DNA from: Longispora fulva
Lineage (GTDB): Bacteria > Actinomycetota > Actinomycetes > Mycobacteriales > Micromonosporaceae
Direction of reading: 5' to 3'
Assembly (NCBI RefSeq): GCF_015751905.1
Contig: NZ_JADOUF010000001.1
Coordinates: 7,130,001-7,194,000 of the forward strand
DNA: 64,000 nucleotides
The notes under the pieces were generated by a model that saw nothing but the letters and a program-made list of their open reading frames with translations, searched no databases and was not told where the DNA came from. Both the position numbers and the translations under genes were made by a program. Below, one piece after another: positions 16,355 through 23,806 of the stretch. Each line of letters begins with the position of its first letter. Position 1 is the stretch's first letter.

Positions 16355-16386
16355 CCTCGGGGGCCGCCGATCGGCGGCCCCCGAGG
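16355..16386. terminator. 16-bp perfect palindrome
   Basis: Arms 16,355-16,370 and 16,371-16,386 (CCTCGGGGGCCGCCGA and its complement) with no spacer, 4 bases after a stop codon. Confidence 0.6.
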
Positions 16387-16401
16387 ATCTGAGTCCAGGG
16401 T

Positions 16402-16480
16402 TTGACTTTCACTGCCAAGTAGGGTATCTTTTAATAGTTCGAGGGGAACGGGACGGCAACCCGGACCCCGCCAGGAATCC
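16402..16480 (+). promoter_or_regulatory. Leader module H
   Basis: TTGACT (16,402-16,407), 17-base spacer, TATCTT (16,425-16,430). Hairpin GGGG-AA-CGGG-ACGGCAA-CCCG-GA-CCCC, then GCCAGGAATCC. It drives the ArdC-like gene. Confidence 0.85.
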
Positions 16481-16496
16481 AAGCAAGGAGAAGACG

Positions 16497-17471
16497 ATGG
16501 CGAAGCAGAAGAAGGCTCCGGCGACCGAGGAGCAGAAAGCCGAGTGGGCCGAGGCGCGCAAGGCGAAGGTCGCGGCTCTCAAGGACCGCAGCGACGAAGC
16601 GGTCGCGGCGCTGGCCGAGCCGAAGGCGTGGGCCGCGATGCTGCACGGCATGGGGTGCTTCGGCCGCCGGTACTCGCTCCGTAACGTCCTGCTGATCATC
16701 ACGCAGCTTCCGGGCGCCACGAACGTCAACGGCTTCTGGACCTGGAAGGCGCAGGGGCGCGACGTGCGCAAGGGCCAGCACGGCGCGGCGATCCTCGCCG
16801 CGATGCGCGGGACGAAGAGCACCGAAGGCGAGGCCCAGGAGCAGGCGAAGCCCGCCGCGGAGCAGGCGACGCCCGCCGAGGGCGCGCAGGGCGAGCGTAA
16901 GGGGGTGCGCGGCTTCAAGCCCGAAACCGTGTTCGACATCAGCCAGACCGCCCCGACCAACCCGGACGCGCCGGACCTCTGCCCGCCGGTGGTCGACGCC
17001 GACCGGGCCGCCATCGTCCACTGGCCCGCGATCGTTGCCCGCATCGCCACCCACGGCTACGACGTCGAGACCTGGACCGAGGGTGACGACGAGGAGGACG
17101 GCGACCAGGGCGACGGCTACGAGATCGACACCGACAGCCGCACCGTGCGGCTCACCACCAACGGCGACCTCGCCGACGCGCGCCAGGCCGTGCACGCGCT
17201 GGCCTGCCTGGAACTCGGCCAGCTCGACACCGGCGAGGGCTACGAGGCAGCGGTGGTCGACTCGGTCGCCCACATCGTCATGAGCGGACTCAAGCTCACC
17301 GCCGACGCCCCGGACCCCGAGGACTTCGACGCGATCGGCGAAGCCCTCAGCGACACCGACCCGGAAACGATCATCGAAGCCGTGGAGACCGTCGCCCAGG
17401 CCGCGCGGGACATCCTCGACGCCATCGACCCGATGCCCGAGCCCGCCGCCCGGCCCACCCGCAAGAGCTGA
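16497..17471 (+). CDS. ArdC-like antirestriction protein
   Basis: 324 residues, ATG 16497 with AAGGAG. The region around 60-105 (SLRNVLLIITQLP, then VNGFWTWKAQGRDVRKGQHG and AAI) is the ssDNA-binding domain of ArdC: 'N.lLI..Q.P.AT.V.GF..W...GR.V.KG..G'. ArdC proteins protect incoming DNA from type I restriction and some Cas nucleases. The C-terminal metallopeptidase-like half of ArdC is present in outline, but the HExxH zinc site is not visible (VHALACLELG stands there), so any protease activity is doubtful. It is the most telling leading-region marker here with ssb. Confidence 0.7.
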   Translation: MAKQKKAPATEEQKAEWAEARKAKVAALKDRSDEAVAALAEPKAWAAMLHGMGCFGRRYSLRNVLLIITQLPGATNVNGFWTWKAQGRDVRKGQHGAAILAAMRGTKSTEGEAQEQAKPAAEQATPAEGAQGERKGVRGFKPETVFDISQTAPTNPDAPDLCPPVVDADRAAIVHWPAIVARIATHGYDVETWTEGDDEEDGDQGDGYEIDTDSRTVRLTTNGDLADARQAVHALACLELGQLDTGEGYEAAVVDSVAHIVMSGLKLTADAPDPEDFDAIGEALSDTDPETIIEAVETVAQAARDILDAIDPMPEPAARPTRKS

Positions 17472-17477
17472 CACCCC

Positions 17478-17503
17478 GGGTGCCCGGCCACGGCCGGGCA
17501 CCC
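17478..17503. terminator. Hairpin after the ArdC-like gene
   Basis: GGGTGCCCGGCC and GGCCGGGCACCC with a 2-base loop, 7 bases after the stop. Confidence 0.6.
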
Positions 17504-17556
17504 ACCAGCCAAGCCCCACCCATCCCGCAGCTCAGCACCCGTACCGAGGAGTCCCG

Positions 17557-17877
17557 ATGTTGTCCCCCCACCGTTCCGGCAGCACCGTCCGCTACCACGG
17601 CAGCCTCACCGACCAGCACGGCCCGTACCTGATCGACGGCTCTTGCGACTGCGCGGACTGCGACGAACGGTGGGAGATCGTGTACGCCAACTGGCGCTAC
17701 TACGGAGGCGACGAGCCGACCACCACCTACCGGCTCGTCAACTACCGCACCGGTGCCGCCCTGGAGTGCGTCAACCACCACTCCGTCACCCCGGTCGAGC
17801 GGGACCAGGTCGCCGCGGAGGTGTGGCCCCGGGAGTACCTGAACCACCGACGTGCCGCCGCGCCCGCGCACTCATGA
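17557..17877 (+). CDS. Cysteine-containing small protein, 106 residues
   Basis: Not recognised. ATG 17557 with CGAGGAG upstream. A CDCADCDERWEIVYANW segment (about residues 30-46) has three closely spaced cysteines and may bind zinc with ECVNHH further on. It has no own leader module and probably reads through from module H. Confidence 0.55.
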   Translation: MLSPHRSGSTVRYHGSLTDQHGPYLIDGSCDCADCDERWEIVYANWRYYGGDEPTTTYRLVNYRTGAALECVNHHSVTPVERDQVAAEVWPREYLNHRRAAAPAHS

Positions 17878-18062
17878 CGCCGCCCCGGTCCGGCCCCCGT
17901 GGTCCGGCCTGGGGAGCCCGTCACGCTGACCGGCCCGGCTGCGCATCGAGCGCGCCGGACCGGGCGAGGGGCGCTCCGCGCCGCCCCCTCGCCCTCCCCG
18001 GGCATCCCGTCCCCGCCCACCGGATCCACCTCACGGACACCCCAGAGAAAGGCCAACCGACT

Positions 18063-18509
18063 GTGAACCCCACCGACCGGAAGACCGACGCCGCGATGGC
18101 CGCCCTCCTGCGGACCATCGCGCCCAACACCACCTCGCGCCACCTGCTCTACCCGATCACCACCGACCGCACCGGGCAGCTCACCGCCGAGCCCCGCCCC
18201 CTCGGCGGACCGCGCGACACCACTCCGCTCTCGCTACTCCTCGGCGGTCTGCGGATCGGCCTCACCCGCTTCCCGTCCGCCGCGGCCGGCATCGACGGCT
18301 ACGCCGTCGCCCGCGCAGGCGCCTCCAGCGTCAGAGCTGCCGACCGCAGCGGCCGACTCCACATCGCCCGCTACACACGCGGCGTGAACGAGCCGGAGGT
18401 GGAGCACCACGGCGACCCCCAGGGCCTCCGCCGCCTCCCGTGGGAGAGAGCACTTGTCGCACTCGCCCAGGCCCTCCCCGCCCCCATCGGTGTTTACTTT
18501 CGAGAATAA
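18063..18509 (+). CDS. Hypothetical protein, 148 residues
   Basis: Not recognised. GTG 18063 with AGAAAGG upstream; the longer open frame before it lacks codon bias. Basic overall, with helical ends. Its stop codon lies inside the promoter of module I (between its -35 and -10). A 185-base stretch before it shows nothing recognisable. Confidence 0.5.
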   Translation: MNPTDRKTDAAMAALLRTIAPNTTSRHLLYPITTDRTGQLTAEPRPLGGPRDTTPLSLLLGGLRIGLTRFPSAAAGIDGYAVARAGASSVRAADRSGRLHIARYTRGVNEPEVEHHGDPQGLRRLPWERALVALAQALPAPIGVYFRE

Positions 18510-18590
18510 GTAGGGTATCTTTAAATGGTGAGGGCGGGGATCCCCCCGAATCCGGGACCGGATCCCCGCTCCAGTCCAGCCAGGCAAGAC
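18493..18590 (+). promoter_or_regulatory. Leader module I (divergent hairpin)
   Basis: TTTACT (18,493-18,498), 17-base spacer, TATCTT (18,516-18,521). The stem GCGGGGATCC/GGATCCCCGC encloses a different loop that contains CCC-CGAATCC-GGG; the ACGGCAA loop is absent and the tail reads CAGGCAAG. The promoter is conserved while the leader has changed. Confidence 0.7.
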
Positions 18591-18600
18591 GGAGGAACTG

Positions 18601-18942
18601 ATGACCACCTGGAAAATCCTCAAGCAGGACGCGCTGCCGGACGGCCGCCTGGTCGAGCTCCGCTATCGCGAGTTCGGCGCCGGCCGCACCAAGGTCCGCA
18701 AGTGGGAGATCTACGTCGGCAACTTCCGCGTCGACTACGCGGTCAACGAGACCGATGCCGAGCACAACTACCACCTCGCGCTGAGCGGGAGCCGCCTCAA
18801 CGGCCGCAGCGAACCCGTCCTGACCAGCTGCCCCGACGAGTGCCCCGAATGCGGCATCGATCTCAAGGGCGACGGATACCCGCTCAACCACAAGACCGAC
18901 GAGGGCAACTTGTGCCTGTTCGCTTGGGTCAACTGGATCTGA
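18601..18942 (+). CDS. Small protein with CxxxCxxC, 113 residues
   Basis: Not recognised. ATG 18601 with GGAGGAA. The N-terminal two thirds are beta-rich (VELRYREFGAGRTKVRKWEIYVGN). A CPDECPECGIDL segment (about 79-90) plus a later cysteine suggests a zinc-binding knuckle. A single-gene unit between module I and a hairpin. Confidence 0.6.
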   Translation: MTTWKILKQDALPDGRLVELRYREFGAGRTKVRKWEIYVGNFRVDYAVNETDAEHNYHLALSGSRLNGRSEPVLTSCPDECPECGIDLKGDGYPLNHKTDEGNLCLFAWVNWI

Positions 18943-18961
18943 GTGGTTGCACCAGGCTCAC

Positions 18962-18990
18962 GGTGGGGCCCGGCGAGCGCGGGCCCCACC
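18962..18990. terminator. Hairpin after the 18,601 gene
   Basis: GGTGGGGCCCG and CGGGCCCCACC with a 7-base loop, 20 bases after the stop. Confidence 0.6.
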
Positions 18991-19007
18991 TTCCCGACGC
19001 AAGGTGC

Positions 19008-19087
19008 GTCAGCTTCTCTGAGATAAAGGGTATCTATAAATCGCTGGAGTGAGGGACGGCAACCCGAACCCCGGCCACCAGGAATCA
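19008..19087 (+). promoter_or_regulatory. Leader module J (weak -35)
   Basis: The -10 is TATCTA (19,031-19,036), but 17 bases upstream GTCAGC replaces TTGACT. The hairpin is kept: outer CTGGAGT/ACCCCGG, internal GA/GA, GGG-ACGGCAA-CCC, then CCAGGAATC. It precedes the methylase-like gene. Confidence 0.7.
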
Positions 19088-19105
19088 CACCGAAGGAGTA
19101 CCACC

Positions 19106-19984
19106 GTGTCCACTTCCCGCCGCCGACCCATCGGCAACCCCCGCGACCACGCCCAGCGCATCGCCGAAGCAGTCGCCGAGACCTGGGGACGCTCCGCCAG
19201 CGGAGGCAGCGACCTGGAGATCCCCGTCGGAGTCGTCGCGGCCCTCGCGCTCGGCTGCCAGCGACTCGACTCCGACGGCCCCGCCCCCACCGATCTGCTT
19301 CTCGCGGCCACCCGGGAGGACTTCATCCAAGTGCTGCGCGACCTGTGGATCATGTTCGCCGTCACCCGCCCCGACCTGTCGCCCAACATCGGCATCGCCA
19401 GAAACTGGCTGTTCGAGGACCGCAGCGCCCACCAGCTCGGCGCCGCTCACGACGTCGGCCGCGCCGCCCTGCGCGCCGGCCTCCTCGACCTGCTCACCGA
19501 CCCCGAGCACCGCCGCGGCGTCGACCTCCTCGGGCCCCTGCTCATGACAATGCGCCCCGCAAGCGCCATCTCCGGCCGGGGCCAGTTCTACACCCCGCCC
19601 GAGGTGTCCCAGGTGATGGCCAACATGCTCGGAGTCCAGCCCGGCACCACGGTCAACGAACCGTCCGCCGGAACCGGCGGCATGCTGTGCGCCGCCGCCC
19701 TGCATCTGCGCGCCAACGGCCACGACCCCGCCACCGTCACCTGGTACGCCAACGACATTGACCCGTTGGCCGTGGCCGCTCTCGCGATCAACGCCCACCT
19801 CTGGGACCTCGGGCCCCGCGTGTTGTTCGCCACCGCGAACACGCTCAGCGAACCCGACTGGATCCCCCGGGCACTCGCCGCCCGCGACGCCGCACTCTTC
19901 GAGATCAAGGCCGTCCGCATGATGGCCACGTTGCGCCACCTCACCACCCCAACCGACGACAGCCCCGAGCAGATCGCAGCCTGA
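19106..19984 (+). CDS. N6-adenine methylase-like protein lacking motif IV
   Basis: 292 residues from GTG 19106 (AAGGAG upstream). The C-terminal half has HsdM-like methylase motifs: GQFYTPPEV (motif X region, about 152-160), VNEPSAGTGGM (motif I, SAM binding) and YANDIDPLAV (motif II). The catalytic motif IV (NPPY/F) expected about 50-60 residues further is not there; the protein ends soon after with an acidic tail. It may therefore bind SAM and DNA without methylating, or need a partner. The N-terminal half is helical and unassigned. Confidence 0.7.
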   Translation: MSTSRRRPIGNPRDHAQRIAEAVAETWGRSASGGSDLEIPVGVVAALALGCQRLDSDGPAPTDLLLAATREDFIQVLRDLWIMFAVTRPDLSPNIGIARNWLFEDRSAHQLGAAHDVGRAALRAGLLDLLTDPEHRRGVDLLGPLLMTMRPASAISGRGQFYTPPEVSQVMANMLGVQPGTTVNEPSAGTGGMLCAAALHLRANGHDPATVTWYANDIDPLAVAALAINAHLWDLGPRVLFATANTLSEPDWIPRALAARDAALFEIKAVRMMATLRHLTTPTDDSPEQIAA

Positions 19985-19990
19985 CCAGCC

Positions 19991-20017
19991 CCGGGGCCTG
20001 GACCATCCAGGCCCCGG
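19991..20017. terminator. Hairpin after the methylase-like gene
   Basis: CCGGGGCCTGG and CCAGGCCCCGG around ACCAT. Confidence 0.6.
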
Positions 20018-20040
20018 CCGACCCGCACCCCACACACTTC

Positions 20041-20067
20041 GCCCCGGCCGACGCCGTCGGCCGGGGC
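20041..20067. terminator. Second hairpin after the methylase-like gene
   Basis: GCCCCGGCCGAC and GTCGGCCGGGGC around GCC. It sits just before an AGGAGG sequence. Confidence 0.55.
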
Positions 20068-20304
20068 ACACCAGGAGGGCCCACCATGATCACCCCGACC
20101 GACGCCGGTCACAGTGAGACGCTGTCGCGTGGACCCCGGCCACGCTCACCCGGTAAAGTCACAGGCGACTCCAGCACGTTCGCGGCCCCGGTCGCCTTCG
20201 TTGGTGGATTCCTGGAAGGCGGCCGGGACGTTGCCGGCCCACAGCGGCAACGCGGTGGGTTTCGTTCCGGCCGCCGCTTACATCAGGCCCCGGGGGTGTA
20301 CGGC

Positions 20305-20982
20305 ATGCAGACGCGAACGGTCAACGGCCACCAGGCCACCGACCGCGACGGCGCCGCCGAACTCCTCGACCGCTCCCGCCGCTGGATCGACCTCAGCGCC
20401 AGCCCGAAGAAGCGGCCTGAGACCGGCTTCCCTGAACCGTGCGGAAAAGAAGACGGCCGCGACTGGTACCCGGTCGCTGACCTCACCGCCTACCGGGCCA
20501 AGCTCGACACCCCGAAAGAGAAAAACACGCCAGCGCGAGCTCCGCGCTCCGGCGACCCCAACGAACTGATCCCCGCGGTCGTATTCCGGGAATGGCTCGG
20601 AATCGAGCAAGGCACCTGGAAGCGCTACGTCAAGGACAGCGAAGCCGAGTGGGACGCCGGTCACGACGGGTACCTTCCGCTGTACGACGACAAGCAGCCC
20701 GGCAAGCGCGGCTGGATCTACTACTGGAAGCGCCACCGGGCCAACGAGTGGATCGACAGCCGGCCCGGCAAGGAAGGGGCGACCGGCCGCCCGGTCGGGG
20801 CGACCAAGGCCGCCGCGACCGCGACGCTCGCTGACGCCGAAGCGGCTGTGCGTGCAGCAGCCGACCGCGGCGAGGCGATGTCCGGCACGAAACTCGCCGA
20901 AGCGCTCGGTGTCCCGCTCAACCGCGCCTACGTCCTGCTCCGCCAGATCCGGGCCGCCGACACCGACGTCTCCGCCAGCTGA
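20305..20982 (+). CDS. HTH-type DNA-binding protein
   Basis: 225 residues from ATG 20305. The frame is open from ATG 20086, which has a perfect AGGAGG, but third-position GC is poor until about 20,300 and inverted repeats lie there (GTTGCCG/CGGCAAC near 20,230-20,252). I therefore prefer the later start; a 298-residue product is the alternative. The N-terminal part (DRDGAAELLDRSRRWIDL) looks like a DNA-binding-domain helix pair, and the C-terminus (GTKLAEALGVPLNRAYVLLRQI) like a winged helix. It could be a replication or transfer regulator next to oriT. Confidence 0.5.
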   Translation: MQTRTVNGHQATDRDGAAELLDRSRRWIDLSASPKKRPETGFPEPCGKEDGRDWYPVADLTAYRAKLDTPKEKNTPARAPRSGDPNELIPAVVFREWLGIEQGTWKRYVKDSEAEWDAGHDGYLPLYDDKQPGKRGWIYYWKRHRANEWIDSRPGKEGATGRPVGATKAAATATLADAEAAVRAAADRGEAMSGTKLAEALGVPLNRAYVLLRQIRAADTDVSAS

Positions 20983-21007
20983 CCGTCATACCGAAGTCCG
21001 GGACCAC

Positions 21008-21041
21008 CAGGGCGCCGCTGTCACTCGACCGCGGCGCCCTG
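21008..21041. terminator. Bidirectional hairpin between convergent genes
   Basis: CAGGGCGCCGC and GCGGCGCCCTG with a 12-base loop, between the rightward HTH gene and the leftward coiled-coil gene (it overlaps the end of the latter). Confidence 0.6.
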
Positions 21042-21545
21042 ACTCTGTCCCCAGCTGGTGAGTCCTACCTGAGGCGCGTGCACCTCGACCACCACGTCCT
21101 CCGCCGGCGCCGGGCCGCGTTGTTCCGGAACACGCCTAGCCGGCTTGGCACGCTTGCGTGGCGCCCGCACCGGCAGCGCGTACTGCAGGTCCAGCAGCGT
21201 CGGCTCGGTCCACGCAGCCGCCGCGGCGTCGAACGCCTCCGCGTACGCCGCTTCCGCCTCCCCGGCCTGCCGCTGCGCATCCTCCTCCAGCAGCGCGCCC
21301 TGACGTCGCGCTTCCGCGACCAGGGCGGCGCCCCGCTGGCGTGCTTCCTCGACCAGCTCACGGGTCCGCACCGCCGCCGCGTCCAGGGCGCTGGCCGCGT
21401 CGTTGCGGGCCACCGCGGCGAGCCGCAGGCTCCCGATCAGCGGAATCCGGTTCTCCATCAGCTGCAGAGCTTCACGCTCGGCGTCTCTGGCCTCCTTGCG
21501 TTGCTGTCCGGCTGTCAGCCGCCGGGTCGCTGAATTCTGTGCCAT
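21021..21545 (-). CDS. Coiled-coil protein near oriT, 174 residues
   Basis: Not recognised at family level. ATG 21545 is taken as start; the frame extends further without codon bias. Residues about 10-110 are a long charged Ala/Arg/Glu helix (QQRKEARDAEREALQLMEN, EEARQRGAALVAEARRQGA), probably a coiled coil, followed by a basic segment (RAPRKRAKPARRVPEQ). It is the only leftward gene between 8.6 and 25.9 kb and flanks the putative oriT, so a relaxosome role is plausible but unproven. Confidence 0.55.
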   Translation of the reverse strand: MAQNSATRRLTAGQQRKEARDAEREALQLMENRIPLIGSLRLAAVARNDAASALDAAAVRTRELVEEARQRGAALVAEARRQGALLEEDAQRQAGEAEAAYAEAFDAAAAAWTEPTLLDLQYALPVRAPRKRAKPARRVPEQRGPAPAEDVVVEVHAPQVGLTSWGQSQGAAVE

Positions 21546-21596
21546 GACCCGACGATAAGCCGCACACGGCCAAGGGCGCCGCATTCGCGGGAGCAA

Positions 21597-21764
21597 GATA
21601 TCCCATTCCTAAGTAAAGCTCTGGCAGCTTCGCCGCCTGCGCTTTAACTTTGGCAATGGAAATTCATCCGACCGGGCGCGGTCGGATCAGAAATGCAACA
21701 CCGAAATGCCAAAGCAATTGCATCACCCGTGAAACACCTTAGTACAAAACAATAGGGGGACCAG
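21597..21764. other. Candidate origin of transfer (oriT)
   Basis: An AT-richer intergenic patch between the coiled-coil gene and mobC. It has nested inverted repeats: CTTTGGCA (21,648-21,655) with TGCCAAAG (21,707-21,714), enclosing ATCCGACC (21,666-21,673) with GGTCGGAT (21,680-21,687). GCAATTGC follows at 21,714-21,721. MOB-type oriTs usually lie directly upstream of mobC/relaxase genes and contain such repeats. The nick site cannot be placed. Confidence 0.5.
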
Positions 21765-22211
21765 GTGGCCGACCAGCCCGAGGAGGACGCGCCGAACAAC
21801 CACGCCATCTACTTGCGGCACCGCCGACACCGCCCGCCCGGCAAGGGCCGCATGCACGATCCGGGCGGGCGAACCGTGAACCTGGCGCTCGACGGCAAGG
21901 AGTACGCGGCGGTATTGGCAGCCGCCAAACGAGCCAAACTCCGGCCCACGAGCTGGGTCGCGGCCGTCGCGGTCTCCTTCGCCCAGGACACCACGCCGCC
22001 CATGCCGTCGCCGGGCAAGGACCTGCTCGGCGAACTCAACCAGGCCAGGACGCAACTCGGCCGGTACGGCAACAACGTCAACCAGGCCGTCAAGCAACTG
22101 CACGCCACCGGCGAGGCCCCGCCCTGGCTAACCGACGCCGTCCGCACGTGCCAGAACACGATCGCGCTCATCGACCAGCTCGTGGACGAACTGCGCAGGC
22201 GAGTGCGATGA
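21765..22211 (+). CDS. MobC-like relaxosome accessory protein
   Basis: 148 residues from GTG 21765. After a basic N-terminus, residues about 35-75 form a ribbon-helix-helix-like DNA-binding part (RTVNLALDGKEYAAVLAAA). The MobC signature follows: LNQARTQLGRYGNNVNQAVK (compare 'L..iG.NlNQ.ar'). MobC proteins help melt oriT and load the relaxase. The stop overlaps the relaxase ATG (ATGA), so the pair is coupled. It lies directly downstream of the oriT candidate. Confidence 0.75.
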   Translation: MADQPEEDAPNNHAIYLRHRRHRPPGKGRMHDPGGRTVNLALDGKEYAAVLAAAKRAKLRPTSWVAAVAVSFAQDTTPPMPSPGKDLLGELNQARTQLGRYGNNVNQAVKQLHATGEAPPWLTDAVRTCQNTIALIDQLVDELRRRVR

Positions 22212-23791
22212 TCGGCCGCGTTCTGCAGAGCGGACAGCGCGTCGGCGGTCTCCTCGGCTACCTCTACGGCCCCGGCCGCCACCACGAGCACACCGACCCG
22301 CACATCGTCGCGTCGTGGACCAGGGAGACCGTCACCCTGGACCCGCCCCTCAACCAGGCGACCGGACGGCGCGACTTCCGCAACCTCGTGAGTCTCCTGC
22401 ACGCCCCGGTCGACGCGATGCCCGCAGAGTTCCGGCCCGCCGACCCCGTCTACCACGTCGCGGTCCGCAACCGGGCCGATGACCGGATCCTGTCCGACGC
22501 CGAGTGGCAAGACGTCGCCGAGCAGATCATGCACGACACCGGCCTGGCGCGCCGCGACGACCCGGACGGCGTCCGGTGGATCGCGGTCCGCCACGCCCCA
22601 GACCACATCCACATCGTCGCCACCCTCGCCCGCGCCGACAACCGCATCGCCCGGCACGAGAACGACTGGCTGCTGATGCGCAACACCTGCAAGGTGTTCG
22701 AGCGCCGCTACGGGCTGGTCGAGACCGCCTCCGCCGACCGCACCGCCGCCCGCCGCCCCACCCGCGCCGAGACCGAGAAGGCCCGACGAGCAGGCCGCCA
22801 CGAGACGGCCCGCGAACGGCTCCGCCGCGAAGTCCGGGTCGCCCTCGCCGCGGCGACCAACGAAGCGGAGTTCTTCGCGAACCTGCGCACCGCCGGCGTC
22901 ATGGTGCGGCTCCGTCACTCCAGCACCAACCCGCTGGAGGTCACCGGCTACTCGGTCGGCCTCCCCGACACCCAAGCAGCCAAGGGCGGCACCATCTGGT
23001 ACGGCGGCGGCAAACTCGCAGCCGACCTCACCCTGCCCAAGATCCGCCACCGCTGGAACCCCGAACCGGAGGCACCGGCCCCGGCGGATCCGAAGCCCGC
23101 CGACCCCGGACCGGCTCCGGCGCCGCAGCCCACCGAAGCCCCGACGCCGCCACCGGCAGCAGAGCCCGAACCACAGCAGGCGCCGTCTCGCCCACAGCGG
23201 CCACGGCTCAGCCCCGCCGAACGCCGCCAGATCTTCGACCAGGCGGTGCGCGCCGTCATCGGGGCCGCCGCCGACATCCGCCGCCTGCAGGGCACCGACC
23301 CGGCCGCCGCCGCGGCCATCGCCTACGCGGCCTCGGACACCCTCACCACCGCCGCCCGGATCCTGGAGGGACGCCGGGGCGGACCGCTCAGCCACGCCGC
23401 CGACGCCCTCGATCACGCCACCCGCCCCCGCAACGGCCACCCGGAGCCGATCCCGCCCAGGGCCGCGCCCCGCACCCAGTACCTGCGTTCATCCACCCGG
23501 CTATTGGCCGCCGTCCGCCGGGTCAACCCCGACGACAAGGGGCTGCAGGTCGCCGAACTCATGACCCAACTCGCCTCGCTGTCCGACACCGTGGCCGACC
23601 TGCGCGCCAGCCAACGCCGGCTCGCCCAGGCCAATGCCGCCCGCCGGGCCGCCGAGCTCCTGCGCGAGCAGGCCGCCCGCTACCCGGCCCCCACCATCGC
23701 CCCCACCCGCCCGGACCGGCCGACCCGCCGGCCGACCCCACCCCGCCGACCCACGCCCCGACCCGGGCCAGGGCCGGCACCGAGCCCGTAG
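22208..23791 (+). CDS. MobA/VirD2-type relaxase
   Basis: 527 residues from ATG 22208. The N-terminal about 180 residues are a relaxase domain with the histidine triad RHAPDHIHIVATLAR (about 139-153) and an upstream LLGYLYGPG. Candidate catalytic tyrosines lie near the N-terminus (LGYLYG). Relaxases nick oriT, stay bound to the 5' end and pilot the strand. The rest is a Pro/Ala-rich linker (about 280-345), a helical region and a Pro/Arg-rich tail, probably the T4SS recruitment signal. Coupled to mobC. A spurious 999-codon frame runs across it. Confidence 0.8.
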   Translation: MIGRVLQSGQRVGGLLGYLYGPGRHHEHTDPHIVASWTRETVTLDPPLNQATGRRDFRNLVSLLHAPVDAMPAEFRPADPVYHVAVRNRADDRILSDAEWQDVAEQIMHDTGLARRDDPDGVRWIAVRHAPDHIHIVATLARADNRIARHENDWLLMRNTCKVFERRYGLVETASADRTAARRPTRAETEKARRAGRHETARERLRREVRVALAAATNEAEFFANLRTAGVMVRLRHSSTNPLEVTGYSVGLPDTQAAKGGTIWYGGGKLAADLTLPKIRHRWNPEPEAPAPADPKPADPGPAPAPQPTEAPTPPPAAEPEPQQAPSRPQRPRLSPAERRQIFDQAVRAVIGAAADIRRLQGTDPAAAAAIAYAASDTLTTAARILEGRRGGPLSHAADALDHATRPRNGHPEPIPPRAAPRTQYLRSSTRLLAAVRRVNPDDKGLQVAELMTQLASLSDTVADLRASQRRLAQANAARRAAELLREQAARYPAPTIAPTRPDRPTRRPTPPRRPTPRPGPGPAPSP

Positions 23792-23806
23792 AACAAGGAG
23801 TAGGCG

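Noticed and set aside
9052-19087. CRISPR-like repeat array
   Set aside because: Copies are 0.4-2 kb apart with genes between and each begins with a promoter; no regular spacers and no cas genes.
20086-20304. N-terminal extension of the HTH gene from ATG 20086
   Set aside because: Good ribosome site but weak third-position GC and inverted repeats; kept only as an alternative start.
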